DNA of 10,569 nucleotides from Gammaproteobacteria bacterium (GTDB lineage Bacteria; Pseudomonadota; Gammaproteobacteria; Steroidobacterales; Steroidobacteraceae), in NCBI GenBank assembly GCA_027451085.1, contig DAIDKA010000117.1:1-10569 (forward strand), written 5' to 3'. Position numbers and translations under genes: made by a program. The notes under the pieces were generated by a model. It was given only the letters and a program-made list of their open reading frames with translations, made no database searches and was not told where the DNA came from. Numbering within the stretch: the stretch's first letter is position 1; the number at the start of each line of letters is the position of its first letter. Of this stretch, positions 1 through 5,430 are shown in pieces.

Positions 1-1
1 G

Positions 2-163
2 GAGGGTGTGGAGACGCTGGAGCAGATCGCGTCGCTGCGCAAGCTGGGCTGTCGCGAAGGCCAGGGCTACTACTTCACCCGACCGGTGAACGCTGGAGAA
101 TTCACCGGGCTGCTCGAGCGCAGCGCAACAAAAGCCGGCTCGATATCAAGTTATCCAACGTGA
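2..163 (+). CDS. EAL-domain cyclic-di-GMP phosphodiesterase, C-terminal end (partial)
   Basis: Reading from base 2 gives 53 residues ending at the TGA at 161-163; the gene begins outside the window. The visible stretch is the end of an EAL domain: EGVET near the start, then QIASLRKLGC, then EGQGYYF and RPV, matching the family's closing pattern EGVET-x-Q-x-LxxLGCxxxQGYxFxxP. EAL enzymes hydrolyse cyclic di-GMP to pGpG in the cytoplasm. The EGVET glutamate is part of the metal-binding and catalytic set, so this end looks intact. Whether upstream GGDEF, PAS or receiver domains are present cannot be seen. The last dozen residues (ATKAGSISSYPT) lie beyond the domain and look like a free tail. The next gene is convergent, so this gene ends its transcription unit. 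Confidence 0.88.
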   Translation, partial: EGVETLEQIASLRKLGCREGQGYYFTRPVNAGEFTGLLERSATKAGSISSYPT

Positions 164-170
164 CGGTAGC

Positions 171-190
171 GGATCGGTCTGCACTGATCC
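171..190. terminator. Hairpin between convergent genes
   Basis: GGATCGGT (171-178) and ACTGATCC (183-190) form an 8-bp stem with one G-U pair and a CTGC loop. It lies 7 bases after the EAL stop and 17 bases beyond the stop of the convergent gene ending at 208. No T-run follows on either strand, so it is not a classical intrinsic terminator. It may act as a bidirectional 3' end or stability hairpin. Confidence 0.35.
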
Positions 191-207
191 CATCCTCAGC
201 CTCCGGT

Positions 208-549
208 TCAGCCGGGGGTGGGCGTGATCGCTGCTGTCTTGACAGCCCCCAGGCGTCGCTGCTGTTCCTCCTGCACCTGGTCCACTGTCAGGTGGGTGGC
301 GTCGGCGACAATGACCAGTACCGGATGATTGGGGTCACGGGGCAGTGTCAGCGCATGTCGCCGCTCCCAGATACGGATGCGTTCGGTGGGTGAGTTGTGC
401 TCGGAGGCCTGTTCGAGCAGCTCGTGCTGTTTGCGTTCGAGCCGCTGGCTCTCCTCCAGAGCGATGCGCTCTCGATGTTCCTTCATCCAATTGCCGGTTG
501 ACATCGCCAGTTCACGATACCGGCGGTCCATCCAGGGGTCGAGCGCCAT
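208..549 (-). CDS. Uncharacterised small charged protein (113 aa)
   Basis: No function recognised. The ATG at 549 was chosen because GGAGA sits 5 bases upstream (555-559 on the complementary strand); the frame stays open further upstream but has no comparable ribosome site and would run into the preceding gene. The product is soluble, with no signal peptide or membrane segment. Residues about 1-63 are strongly charged and probably helical (WMDRRYRELAMS, LEESQRLERKQHELLEQ), possibly a coiled coil. Residues about 69-98 (LPRDPNHPVLVIVADATHL then VDQVQEEQQRR) look like a compact conserved module. It follows the 1027-608 gene by 58 bp in the same direction, so the two probably share a transcript. 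The ending ITPTPG looks disordered. Confidence 0.72.
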   Translation of the reverse strand: MALDPWMDRRYRELAMSTGNWMKEHRERIALEESQRLERKQHELLEQASEHNSPTERIRIWERRHALTLPRDPNHPVLVIVADATHLTVDQVQEEQQRRLGAVKTAAITPTPG

Positions 550-607
550 AAAATTCTCCGTAGAATGCGAAACCAAGATTGCCCGCCGCCACCCGCGGTG
601 CGCTGCT

Positions 608-1027
608 CTAGCTGCGACGCCTGCGATGGCCGTCGGGCGGTTCGGGGTCGGCCATCGCGCGCTTGAAGTCGACGATGAAGTGATCTCCATCGAATTCGGT
701 CAGTTCTCCCACCAGATCAGGACGTCCGTAGATGTTGCGGCGCGTCCGGCCCGTTCCCGATTCCGCTATGACGATCATCCGGACAGGCAGCTTGCCGTCG
801 CGTGCCAATGTCAGGTGCTCGCCCAGCAGCACGGTGACCTGCCCATCAGTGGGGTCGCGCGACAGTGTGTCCTCATAACGCAGCACGCCGGGACCCGGAC
901 GCTGGAAGCGCGCGGTCGCACAGCTGAGCACGAGAGTGCCGTCACTGGCTATGGCAGAACGGCTGCGCAGGCGATTCCTGGGCGTGGCGCCAAATTGCGC
1001 GAACGCCTCAAGCAGGCTTTTTGACAT
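608..1027 (-). CDS. Uncharacterised protein (139 aa)
   Basis: No function recognised. The ATG at 1027 has GGAG seven bases upstream (1035-1038 on the complementary strand), and the product begins MSKSLLEAFAQFGATPRN; the longer open frame to 1168 lacks a ribosome site and its extra residues look non-coding. The protein is soluble, without signal or membrane segments. The middle reads as beta-rich (DGTLVLSCATARF, LPVRMIVIAESG) and ends in a VGELTEFDGDHFIVDFKRA segment, followed by a short proline and arginine-rich tail (HRRRRS). I have an unverified impression that similar proteins occur as cargo on integrative elements; nothing mobile is visible here. It is the first gene of a two-gene unit with 208-549, and divergent from the RRM gene. 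Confidence 0.72.
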   Translation of the reverse strand: MSKSLLEAFAQFGATPRNRLRSRSAIASDGTLVLSCATARFQRPGPGVLRYEDTLSRDPTDGQVTVLLGEHLTLARDGKLPVRMIVIAESGTGRTRRNIYGRPDLVGELTEFDGDHFIVDFKRAMADPEPPDGHRRRRS

Positions 1028-1070
1028 TGCAGCGCTCCGGCCCGCACCTTGGGCGCGACTTGGGGGTGAG

Positions 1071-1086
1071 GTGTTGTATCCAACAC
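1071..1086. promoter_or_regulatory. Inverted repeat, possible operator
   Basis: GTGTTG and CAACAC are perfect inverted arms around TATC. The site lies 44 to 59 bp upstream of the ATG at 1027, where an operator for the - strand gene pair could be. No regulator family is recognised from it. Confidence 0.25.
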
Positions 1087-1296
1087 ACCATACAGCACGG
1101 GAGGGTGCGGTGTTGCGCAATCGGGTACCGCCAAGCTCTTTGAATGGCGCGCGTCGAAAGTCAAGCAATGTGACCGATACGGGTGTAGGGTACCCGCAGG
1201 CTCATAATCTTCCGCCTTGTCTGCCTGGCCCATGAGCGCCGCCCCGGCGCGCCGTTTCGGCCAACGTTGCCATTCCGCAAGTTTGTCGAACCAGGA

Positions 1297-1314
1297 GGCA
1301 GGGGCCTTCCTGCC
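1297..1314 (+). promoter_or_regulatory. Leader hairpin upstream of the RRM gene
   Basis: GGCAGG (1297-1302) pairs perfectly with CCTGCC (1309-1314) around a GGCCTT loop. It ends 37 bases before the ATG at 1352. If transcription begins near 1214, from the CATAAT at 1203-1208, the leader would be about 138 nt, long enough for regulation of the kind known for cold-shock RNA-binding protein messages. Both the promoter and the role are inference. Confidence 0.28.
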
Positions 1315-1351
1315 AGCACCCGTCCATTTTGATTTCGTGAGTATTCAATAC

Positions 1352-1630
1352 ATGACCAAGCTCTACGTTGGAAATCTTCCCTTCAGCGCCACCGAAGAAT
1401 CGGTGCGCGCCCTGTTTACCCCCCATGGAACAGTCGAGACGCTGTCGCTCGTCAGTGACCGGGACTCAGGTCAGCCGCGGGGCTTCGGCTTCATCGAGAT
1501 GTCGAACTCGGATGCCGCGCGCGCCATCCAGGCGCTGAACGGCAAGGACTTTGAAGGCCGCGCGTTGCGCGTGAATGAAGCACAGTCGCGTGAATCGCGC
1601 ACTGGTGGCGGCGGGTCACGTCGCTACTGA
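1352..1630 (+). CDS. Single-RRM RNA-binding protein (92 aa)
   Basis: A small bacterial RNA-recognition-motif protein of the cyanobacterial Rbp type. RNP2 is LYVGNL (residues 4-9) and RNP1 is RGFGFIEM (43-50), with the aromatic residues that stack on RNA bases in place. The RRM covers about residues 3-77 and is followed by a short Gly/Arg tail (TGGGGSRRY), typical of the family. Such proteins bind single-stranded RNA in the cytoplasm and in several bacteria respond to cold; that response is family knowledge and is not shown here. The ATG at 1352 gives the standard MTKLYVGNL start but has only a weak GTGAG ribosome site; a GTG at 1337 would add VSIQY. A structured leader lies upstream, and the Lys/Gln-rich small gene follows 73 bp later. 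Confidence 0.93.
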   Translation: MTKLYVGNLPFSATEESVRALFTPHGTVETLSLVSDRDSGQPRGFGFIEMSNSDAARAIQALNGKDFEGRALRVNEAQSRESRTGGGGSRRY

Positions 1631-1636
1631 GGCGAC

Positions 1637-1681
1637 GCGCTCAGGAGCGCTTTCCCGGGTGTCCGGCGGGGATCGCCGGGC
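1637..1681 (+). terminator. Two hairpins after the RRM gene
   Basis: GCGCT (1637-1641) pairs with AGCGC (1646-1650), followed by TTT. A stronger stem, GTCCGGCG (1661-1668) with CGCCGGGC (1674-1681) around GGGAT, has one G-U pair and is followed by TTCC. They fill most of the gap before the next gene, so they may act as a partial terminator, attenuator or 3' stabiliser. The U-runs are too short to be sure of termination. Confidence 0.35.
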
Positions 1682-1703
1682 TTCCAGATAGCACGGAATA
1701 CAG

Positions 1704-1871
1704 ATGCCCAAACCGAATTATCACCAGGCGCGTAAGCAGAAAGAGCTCGCTCGAAAAGCCCGTCAGCAGGAGAAGCAGCAGCGCCGCTCCACTCGACCGG
1801 GTGAGGACAAGATCGAAGCCACCGATGCTCCGGCCGGGTCTCAGCAGGCATCGTTCGGGAACGGCAAGTGA
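1704..1871 (+). CDS. Small Lys/Gln/Arg-rich protein (55 aa)
   Basis: A short gene of 55 codons starting MPKPNYHQARKQKELARKAR and ending FGNGK before the TGA at 1869-1871. Residues about 8-31 are an almost unbroken basic and glutamine-rich helix; the rest is acidic to neutral and probably disordered. Very small basic proteins with an MPKPNY-type start occur in many Proteobacteria and are usually left as hypothetical; this resemblance is from memory. The basic helix could bind nucleic acid or ribosomes, which would fit the RRM neighbour, but that is inference. The ribosome site is weak. Its stop codon overlaps the GTG start of the next gene (GTGA at 1868-1871), which argues that it is translated and coupled. 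Confidence 0.7.
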   Translation: MPKPNYHQARKQKELARKARQQEKQQRRSTRPGEDKIEATDAPAGSQQASFGNGK

Positions 1872-2269
1872 GACCGCTGGCCGGCAGGCCTGCCAATGGG
1901 CGACAGGAGCGCCTGGAACGGCGACGCCGTGACAGGGCGGCGGCGGTTGCACTGCGTGTGGCCCACCCCGGCGTGGAGCGGTTGCGGCTGGACCTGCACT
2001 TCGGAGGCGGCCCGCGCCCACCTGCATTGCAGACCCACGAGCTGTATCCGCCCGCGCGGGCCTTCTTTGAATTTCCGTGTCCTTATGCGGATTGCGATGG
2101 AAGCTTTGATCTTGCCGATGCCGTGAGGGCGGCGATAAGCCAGGGGAACCCGGACGCGGAGGGGGAACTCGAGTGTTCCGGGGCGCGTGCCAGTGATCAG
2201 GCCTTACGCCAGCCGTGCAGGCTGCATGTCTTCTACCGGATCAAGGTGCTCTATCAACGTGATGCCTGA
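1868..2269 (+). CDS. Uncharacterised four-cysteine protein (133 aa)
   Basis: Function not recognised. The GTG at 1868 overlaps the stop of the small gene by 4 bp (GTGA), which suggests coupled translation; true conserved sequence probably begins near residue 28 (ALRVAHPGVERLRLDL), and the 27 residues before it are very Arg-rich. Residues 60-82 contain FFEFPCPYADCDGSFDL, giving Cys71 and Cys76; Cys103 (LECSG) and Cys117 (RQPCRL) follow. Two Cys pairs separated by a helix (DLADAVRAAI) could form a zinc site, but this is inferred from spacing only. The ending is beta-like (LHVFYRIKVLY). No signal peptide or membrane segment. It sits 11 bp before the DUF4279-like gene and is probably co-transcribed with it. 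Confidence 0.75.
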   Translation: MRPLAGRPANGRQERLERRRRDRAAAVALRVAHPGVERLRLDLHFGGGPRPPALQTHELYPPARAFFEFPCPYADCDGSFDLADAVRAAISQGNPDAEGELECSGARASDQALRQPCRLHVFYRIKVLYQRDA

Positions 2270-2280
2270 GGGCGATCGCC

Positions 2281-2736
2281 ATGAACGATTATGAGTTCAC
2301 GATATCCCTGCGTGTCCGCCATCCGACGATCGATCCGCGCAGAATAACGGAGGCGCTCGCTCTCGCGCCCCAGCATACGTGGAAGGCCGGCGACCCGCGC
2401 CGCGACCCGGAGGGCGGTGAACTCGATGGCGTTTTCCGTGAGAGCTACTGGGTGGGGCGGCTGATGGACGAGCCGCAACTGTCCTCGAGGCAGCTCTCGG
2501 TCGAGAGCGTGCTGCTGGAGGTTTTGTCGCACTTGCGCCGTACGCAGTTGTTCCTGGACCAACTGCACGTGGAAGGCGGCACCACCGAGGTGCATGTGAG
2601 CCTGTTTTCCCGGGCGAACTTCAGGCTCGAATGGCCCTCAGAGCTGCTTGCCGGGTTCGGCCGGATTCGCGCCACAGTCATCCTGGACGTGCAGCCGCAT
2701 TCCCCGCACGACGTCGCCGCCGACCAGCCCCGATAG
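2281..2736 (+). CDS. DUF4279-like protein (151 aa)
   Basis: Starts at an ATG with GAGGG (2268-2272) eight bases upstream. The sequence follows the DUF4279 pattern as I know it: an N-terminal strand FTISLRVRHPTIDP, a short helix ITEALALAP, then WKAGDPRRDPEGG and a SYWVGRL segment, with a C-terminal strand-rich half (TTEVHVSLFS, RIRATVILDV). The family is cytoplasmic and has no established biochemical role; some members lie in polymorphic-toxin immunity settings, but no toxin gene is seen here. The last dozen residues (SPHDVAADQPR) are probably disordered. It is the last gene of the left + cluster, and it converges on the ABC-importer operon 57 bp away. I am fairly sure of the family, not of any function. 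Confidence 0.8.
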   Translation: MNDYEFTISLRVRHPTIDPRRITEALALAPQHTWKAGDPRRDPEGGELDGVFRESYWVGRLMDEPQLSSRQLSVESVLLEVLSHLRRTQLFLDQLHVEGGTTEVHVSLFSRANFRLEWPSELLAGFGRIRATVILDVQPHSPHDVAADQPR

Positions 2737-2789
2737 AATATTCACCACGCAGTTCGGCCGGTCCGTGTGGATGCGCGTGGCGGGATGGT

Positions 2790-2812
2790 GGCGTCACCGC
2801 CGGTCTGACGCC
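2790..2812 (-). terminator. Stem-loop at the 3' end of the importer operon
   Basis: GGCGTCA (2790-2796) and TGACGCC (2806-2812) form a perfect 7-bp stem with a 9-base loop. It spans the stop codon of the ATPase gene at 2794-2796. No T-run follows on the - strand, so it is at best a weak or Rho-assisted end, or a 3' protection hairpin. Confidence 0.3.
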
Positions 2813-3582
2813 TCGCGGATGACATAGTCCACGAAGGCGCCGCGGGGCGTTGTGACCACGCTGGCCTCCACTTCGAACAGGGTGCGCACCAGTCCTGCGG
2901 TCAGCACGTCCGCTACAGTGCCGTAAGCCGCCATCCGGCCGGCCTGCAGCGCCAGCACACGGGTGGCGTACCGGGCGGCCAGGGTCAGGTCGTGAATCGC
3001 TGCGATCACCAGTTTGCCGTTGTCCGCCACTGCCCGCAGGCGTGACATGGCCTCGAGCGTGTGCCGGGGGTCGAGGCCCGCGGTGGGTTCATCGACGATG
3101 AGGACTTCAGGTTCACCAACCAGCGCCCGCGCCAGCATCGCACGCGCCAGTTCACCCCCGGACAGCGTGGTGGCGGCCTGGCTGCGCAACGACAGCAGGT
3201 CGCAGGCCGACAGGGCCGCATCGATCCTGGGCTGCAACGAGTCGGGCAGATCACCAAAGGCCGGCAGCACCGGGGTCAGCCCCAATGCCACCAGGCGCTC
3301 GACCGGGATCGGCCATTCGCAGCGCGGGTTCTGCGGCAGGTAGGCCCGGCGGCGCGCGAGACCCACGCCGCCCAGCATCTGCAGTGGTGTGCCGTTCAGG
3401 GTGACCTGTCCGCAGGAGGGTCTGCCGATGCCTGCCACGACCGACAGCAGGGTGGATTTTCCGGCGCCATTGGCGCCGACGACCGCGATCAGGTTGCCGG
3501 CCTGCGCCTCGAAGGACAGTCCGTCGAGAAGCACCCGCTCGTTGCGGCGGACGGTGACATTCGTCGCCGCAAGCAGTATCAC
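2794..3582 (-). CDS. ABC importer ATPase, FecE/BtuD/HmuV type (262 aa)
   Basis: The cytoplasmic ATPase that powers the permease encoded just upstream. All ABC motifs are present in order: Walker A GANGAGKST (residues 36-44), Q-loop YLPQ (81-84), signature LSGGE (140-144), Walker B VLIVDEP (160-166), D-loop GLDP (169-172) and H-loop His197 (IHD). Length and the ending (LVRTLFEVEASVV) fit ATPases of the iron-siderophore, haem and cobalamin importers (the FepC/BtuD group). The start is GTG at 3582 with GGAG (3589-3592) six bases upstream; it overlaps the permease stop as GTGA, so translation is coupled. It is the last gene of the six-gene operon. The substrate is not determined by this subunit; the btuD, fecE and hmuV names would all be guesses. 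Confidence 0.93.
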   Translation of the reverse strand: MILLAATNVTVRRNERVLLDGLSFEAQAGNLIAVVGANGAGKSTLLSVVAGIGRPSCGQVTLNGTPLQMLGGVGLARRRAYLPQNPRCEWPIPVERLVALGLTPVLPAFGDLPDSLQPRIDAALSACDLLSLRSQAATTLSGGELARAMLARALVGEPEVLIVDEPTAGLDPRHTLEAMSRLRAVADNGKLVIAAIHDLTLAARYATRVLALQAGRMAAYGTVADVLTAGLVRTLFEVEASVVTTPRGAFVDYVIREASDRR

Positions 3583-4583
3583 GGTATGCTCCGGCGCAGG
3601 CGCACCACCAGCCAGAAAAACAACGGTGTGCCGAGCAGTGCGGTGACGACCCCGAGCTTGATCTCTGCCCCGATGTGGATCAGGCGCGTGACCATGTCCG
3701 CGCCGAGCAGCAGCGCGGCACCGACCAGGGCGGCGGGCAGCAGGATCCGTCCCGGCTGATATCCGACGAACGGGCGCACCAGGTGCGGGGCGAGCAGACC
3801 GATGAAGCCGACGGCGCCTGCGACCGAGGTTGCAGCTCCCACTGACAGGGCGCTACCGGCGAACGCCAGCATGTTCAGCCGCATGAGATTGATGCCGAGG
3901 CTCGACGCCTGCGCTTCACCCAGCGACAGCGCGTCGAGTGACCGGCCGGTCAGCGCCAGCAACGCGCCGCCGGCCAGGATGAACGGGCCTGCGATCTCCA
4001 CATGGGCCCAGCTCTTGTCCGAGAGCGAGCCCATGAGCCAGGCGGTGATTTCATAAGCTGCGTAGGGACTGGGCGCGAGGTTCAACGCCAGGGAGGTCAG
4101 GGCGGCCATCAGCGTCGAGACCGCGGCGCCCGCGAGTATCAGCGCCACGGTGCCGCCGCGGCCGATGCTGAATGTGATCAGGGTCGAGAGCGCCGCGCCC
4201 GCCAGGCCGAGCAGTGGCGTGGCCAGGACGAAATGACCGGCCAGCCCGAAGTAGATCGAGATGACTGCGCCGAAGGCCGCGCCCGTGGACACGCCCAGCA
4301 GTGCCGGATCCGCCAGCGGATTGCGCGTCAGGCCCTGGAACACCGCCCCCGACAGACCCAGCGCGCCCCCGATCAGCAATGCCAGCACCAGGCGCGGCAG
4401 GCGCAGGTCCAGCAGGATAAGCCGCGTCGCCTGCGCCAGCGGGTCATTCCCGGCGAACTCATCGGGGCGCAGCCAGACCGTGCCGCATAGCAACGACAGT
4501 CCGGACAGCGCTACCAGTATCAGCAGCACCGTGGCCGTGAGACCAGCGGTGCTTCGGCGTGCGCCGGTGCGTCTGAGGGTCAT
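3579..4583 (-). CDS. FecCD/BtuC-family importer permease (334 aa)
   Basis: An inner-membrane permease of the FecCD family, in the usual size range for BtuC, FhuB-half and FepD proteins. Landmarks include RLPRLVLALLIGGALGLSG (61-79), the highly conserved QGLTRNPLADP (83-93) and LLGVSTGA, GFIGLLAPHLVR (259-270, the coupling-helix region that meets the ATPase), and a closing GVVTALLGTPLFFWL (311-325). About ten hydrophobic segments are visible, as expected; two such subunits form the channel. It begins with an ATG that overlaps the stop of the binding-protein gene by 4 bp, with GGGAG upstream as ribosome site. With the flanking genes it makes a complete importer for a metal chelate such as cobalamin, haem or ferric siderophore; which of these is not decided by the sequence. 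Confidence 0.94.
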   Translation of the reverse strand: MTLRRTGARRSTAGLTATVLLILVALSGLSLLCGTVWLRPDEFAGNDPLAQATRLILLDLRLPRLVLALLIGGALGLSGAVFQGLTRNPLADPALLGVSTGAAFGAVISIYFGLAGHFVLATPLLGLAGAALSTLITFSIGRGGTVALILAGAAVSTLMAALTSLALNLAPSPYAAYEITAWLMGSLSDKSWAHVEIAGPFILAGGALLALTGRSLDALSLGEAQASSLGINLMRLNMLAFAGSALSVGAATSVAGAVGFIGLLAPHLVRPFVGYQPGRILLPAALVGAALLLGADMVTRLIHIGAEIKLGVVTALLGTPLFFWLVVRLRRSIP

Positions 4584-5422
4584 GGCGGTGAGCTCCCGGC
4601 CATGGCGGACAGCATGACCCGGCGCAACTGTGCGGCGGCGTCGGCGGATTGCGGCAGGCCGCAGCTGTACAGCAGCTCGGGATAAGCCACCTGGCGTCCG
4701 CGATAGAGCCGCTGCACCAGCGGATGGCGCAGCGGGCTGTTGTAAAGCGCCGGGTGGGTGATGCTGGCATCGCCATAGGCCAGCAGATCGGGATGGATCA
4801 TCAGCAGTTGTTCGGTGTCGAAGCGTGTGGAGTCGACGCCGGGTTGCGCGCCCAGGTTCACGGCCCCCGCTGCGGTGACGATGGCATCAAAAAGAGTGCC
4901 TTTGCCAGGGACGCTGCCGCCGCCGTCCCAACCGACGATGCTGATGCGGCGTTTCGGGGACTCTTGTGCCAACCGGGCCAGGGTTGCGTCCATGTGCCGC
5001 ACGAGTTCCTCGGCCCGCGCCTCGACACCCAGGACATGCCCCAGCTTGCGCATCTGCCGCCGGATGTCATCGAAGCTGTCCGGCGGTGGCAGTTCGAGCA
5101 CGGGAACCCCGACGGCCCTCAGCAACCGGCGGGTGTCGGGCCTGGCGAAGGTTCCTGCAATCACCAGATCGGGGCGCTGGCGCACGACCTCCTCGGGGTC
5201 TGCGTGGTTCACGCCCACGCGCCAGGCCATGGCATTCAGGTACGACTGGTCACGGTCACGCGACAGATAGGTCACCGATGTGATCCGGCTCGGCGGCAGC
5301 AGGTTCAGCACCAGCTGGTCGGTGCACAGACTGAGCGACATGACCCGCTGCGGTGGTTTCGCGCAGGCAAGCGCGGCGGACAGCGTCAGGGCCAGCAGCA
5401 CCGGGGCTTGCGCCAGTTTCAT
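4580..5422 (-). CDS. Periplasmic substrate-binding protein, BtuF/FecB type (280 aa)
   Basis: Captures the substrate in the periplasm and delivers it to the FecCD-type permease. Residues 1-21 form a signal peptide (MKLAQAPVLLALTLSAALAC), probably cut after AlaCysAla. The mature part has the two-lobe class III binding-protein signature: RVMSLSLCTDQLVLNLL (26-42), ITSVTYLSRD (47-56), then EEVVRQRPDLVIAGTF (77-92) and a linking helix near 117-155, with second-lobe strands ISIVGWDGGG (160-169) and PDLLAYGD (211-218). LCTDQL is frequent in a subgroup of PF01497 proteins whose ligand is usually undefined. The start is 8 bp after the HupE-like stop and the end overlaps the permease start by 4 bp. Cobalamin, haem or siderophore binding are all open. 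Confidence 0.9.
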   Translation of the reverse strand: MKLAQAPVLLALTLSAALACAKPPQRVMSLSLCTDQLVLNLLPPSRITSVTYLSRDRDQSYLNAMAWRVGVNHADPEEVVRQRPDLVIAGTFARPDTRRLLRAVGVPVLELPPPDSFDDIRRQMRKLGHVLGVEARAEELVRHMDATLARLAQESPKRRISIVGWDGGGSVPGKGTLFDAIVTAAGAVNLGAQPGVDSTRFDTEQLLMIHPDLLAYGDASITHPALYNSPLRHPLVQRLYRGRQVAYPELLYSCGLPQSADAAAQLRRVMLSAMAGSSPP

Positions 5423-5430
5423 GACGTTTG

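Larger units (their letters stand above)
1028..1351. other. 324-bp divergent spacer with hairpins and possible promoter
   Basis: No gene is supported here. It separates the 1027 gene (-) from the RRM gene (+), so it must hold both promoters. Visible structure: GTGTTG-TATC-CAACAC (1071-1086), near the start of the - gene and a possible operator; CGGGT/ACCCG (1180-1196); and GGCAGG/CCTGCC (1297-1314) ahead of the RRM gene. CATAAT at 1203-1208 is a fair -10 match for the + direction but has no good -35. Weak open frames on both strands look like random reading of GC-rich DNA. Confidence 0.4.

Noticed and set aside
1021..1026. Exact TTGACA -35 box on +
   Set aside because: It lies at the start of the 608-1027 gene and no -10 follows at 16-18 bp (GCACCT region).
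1180..1215. tRNA-like stretch around GGCTCATAATC
   Set aside because: It resembles a Met anticodon loop, but flanking bases do not pair as an anticodon stem and no D or T arm can be drawn.
2271..2280. Palindrome GGCGATCGCC before the DUF4279-like start
   Set aside because: It resembles the cyanobacterial HIP1 octamer, but a single copy in GC-rich DNA between ribosome site and start is likely chance.
5363..5422. Lipobox making the binding protein a lipoprotein
   Set aside because: The residues before Cys20 are ALA, lacking the leucine at -3; an ordinary signal-peptidase cut after Ala21 fits better.
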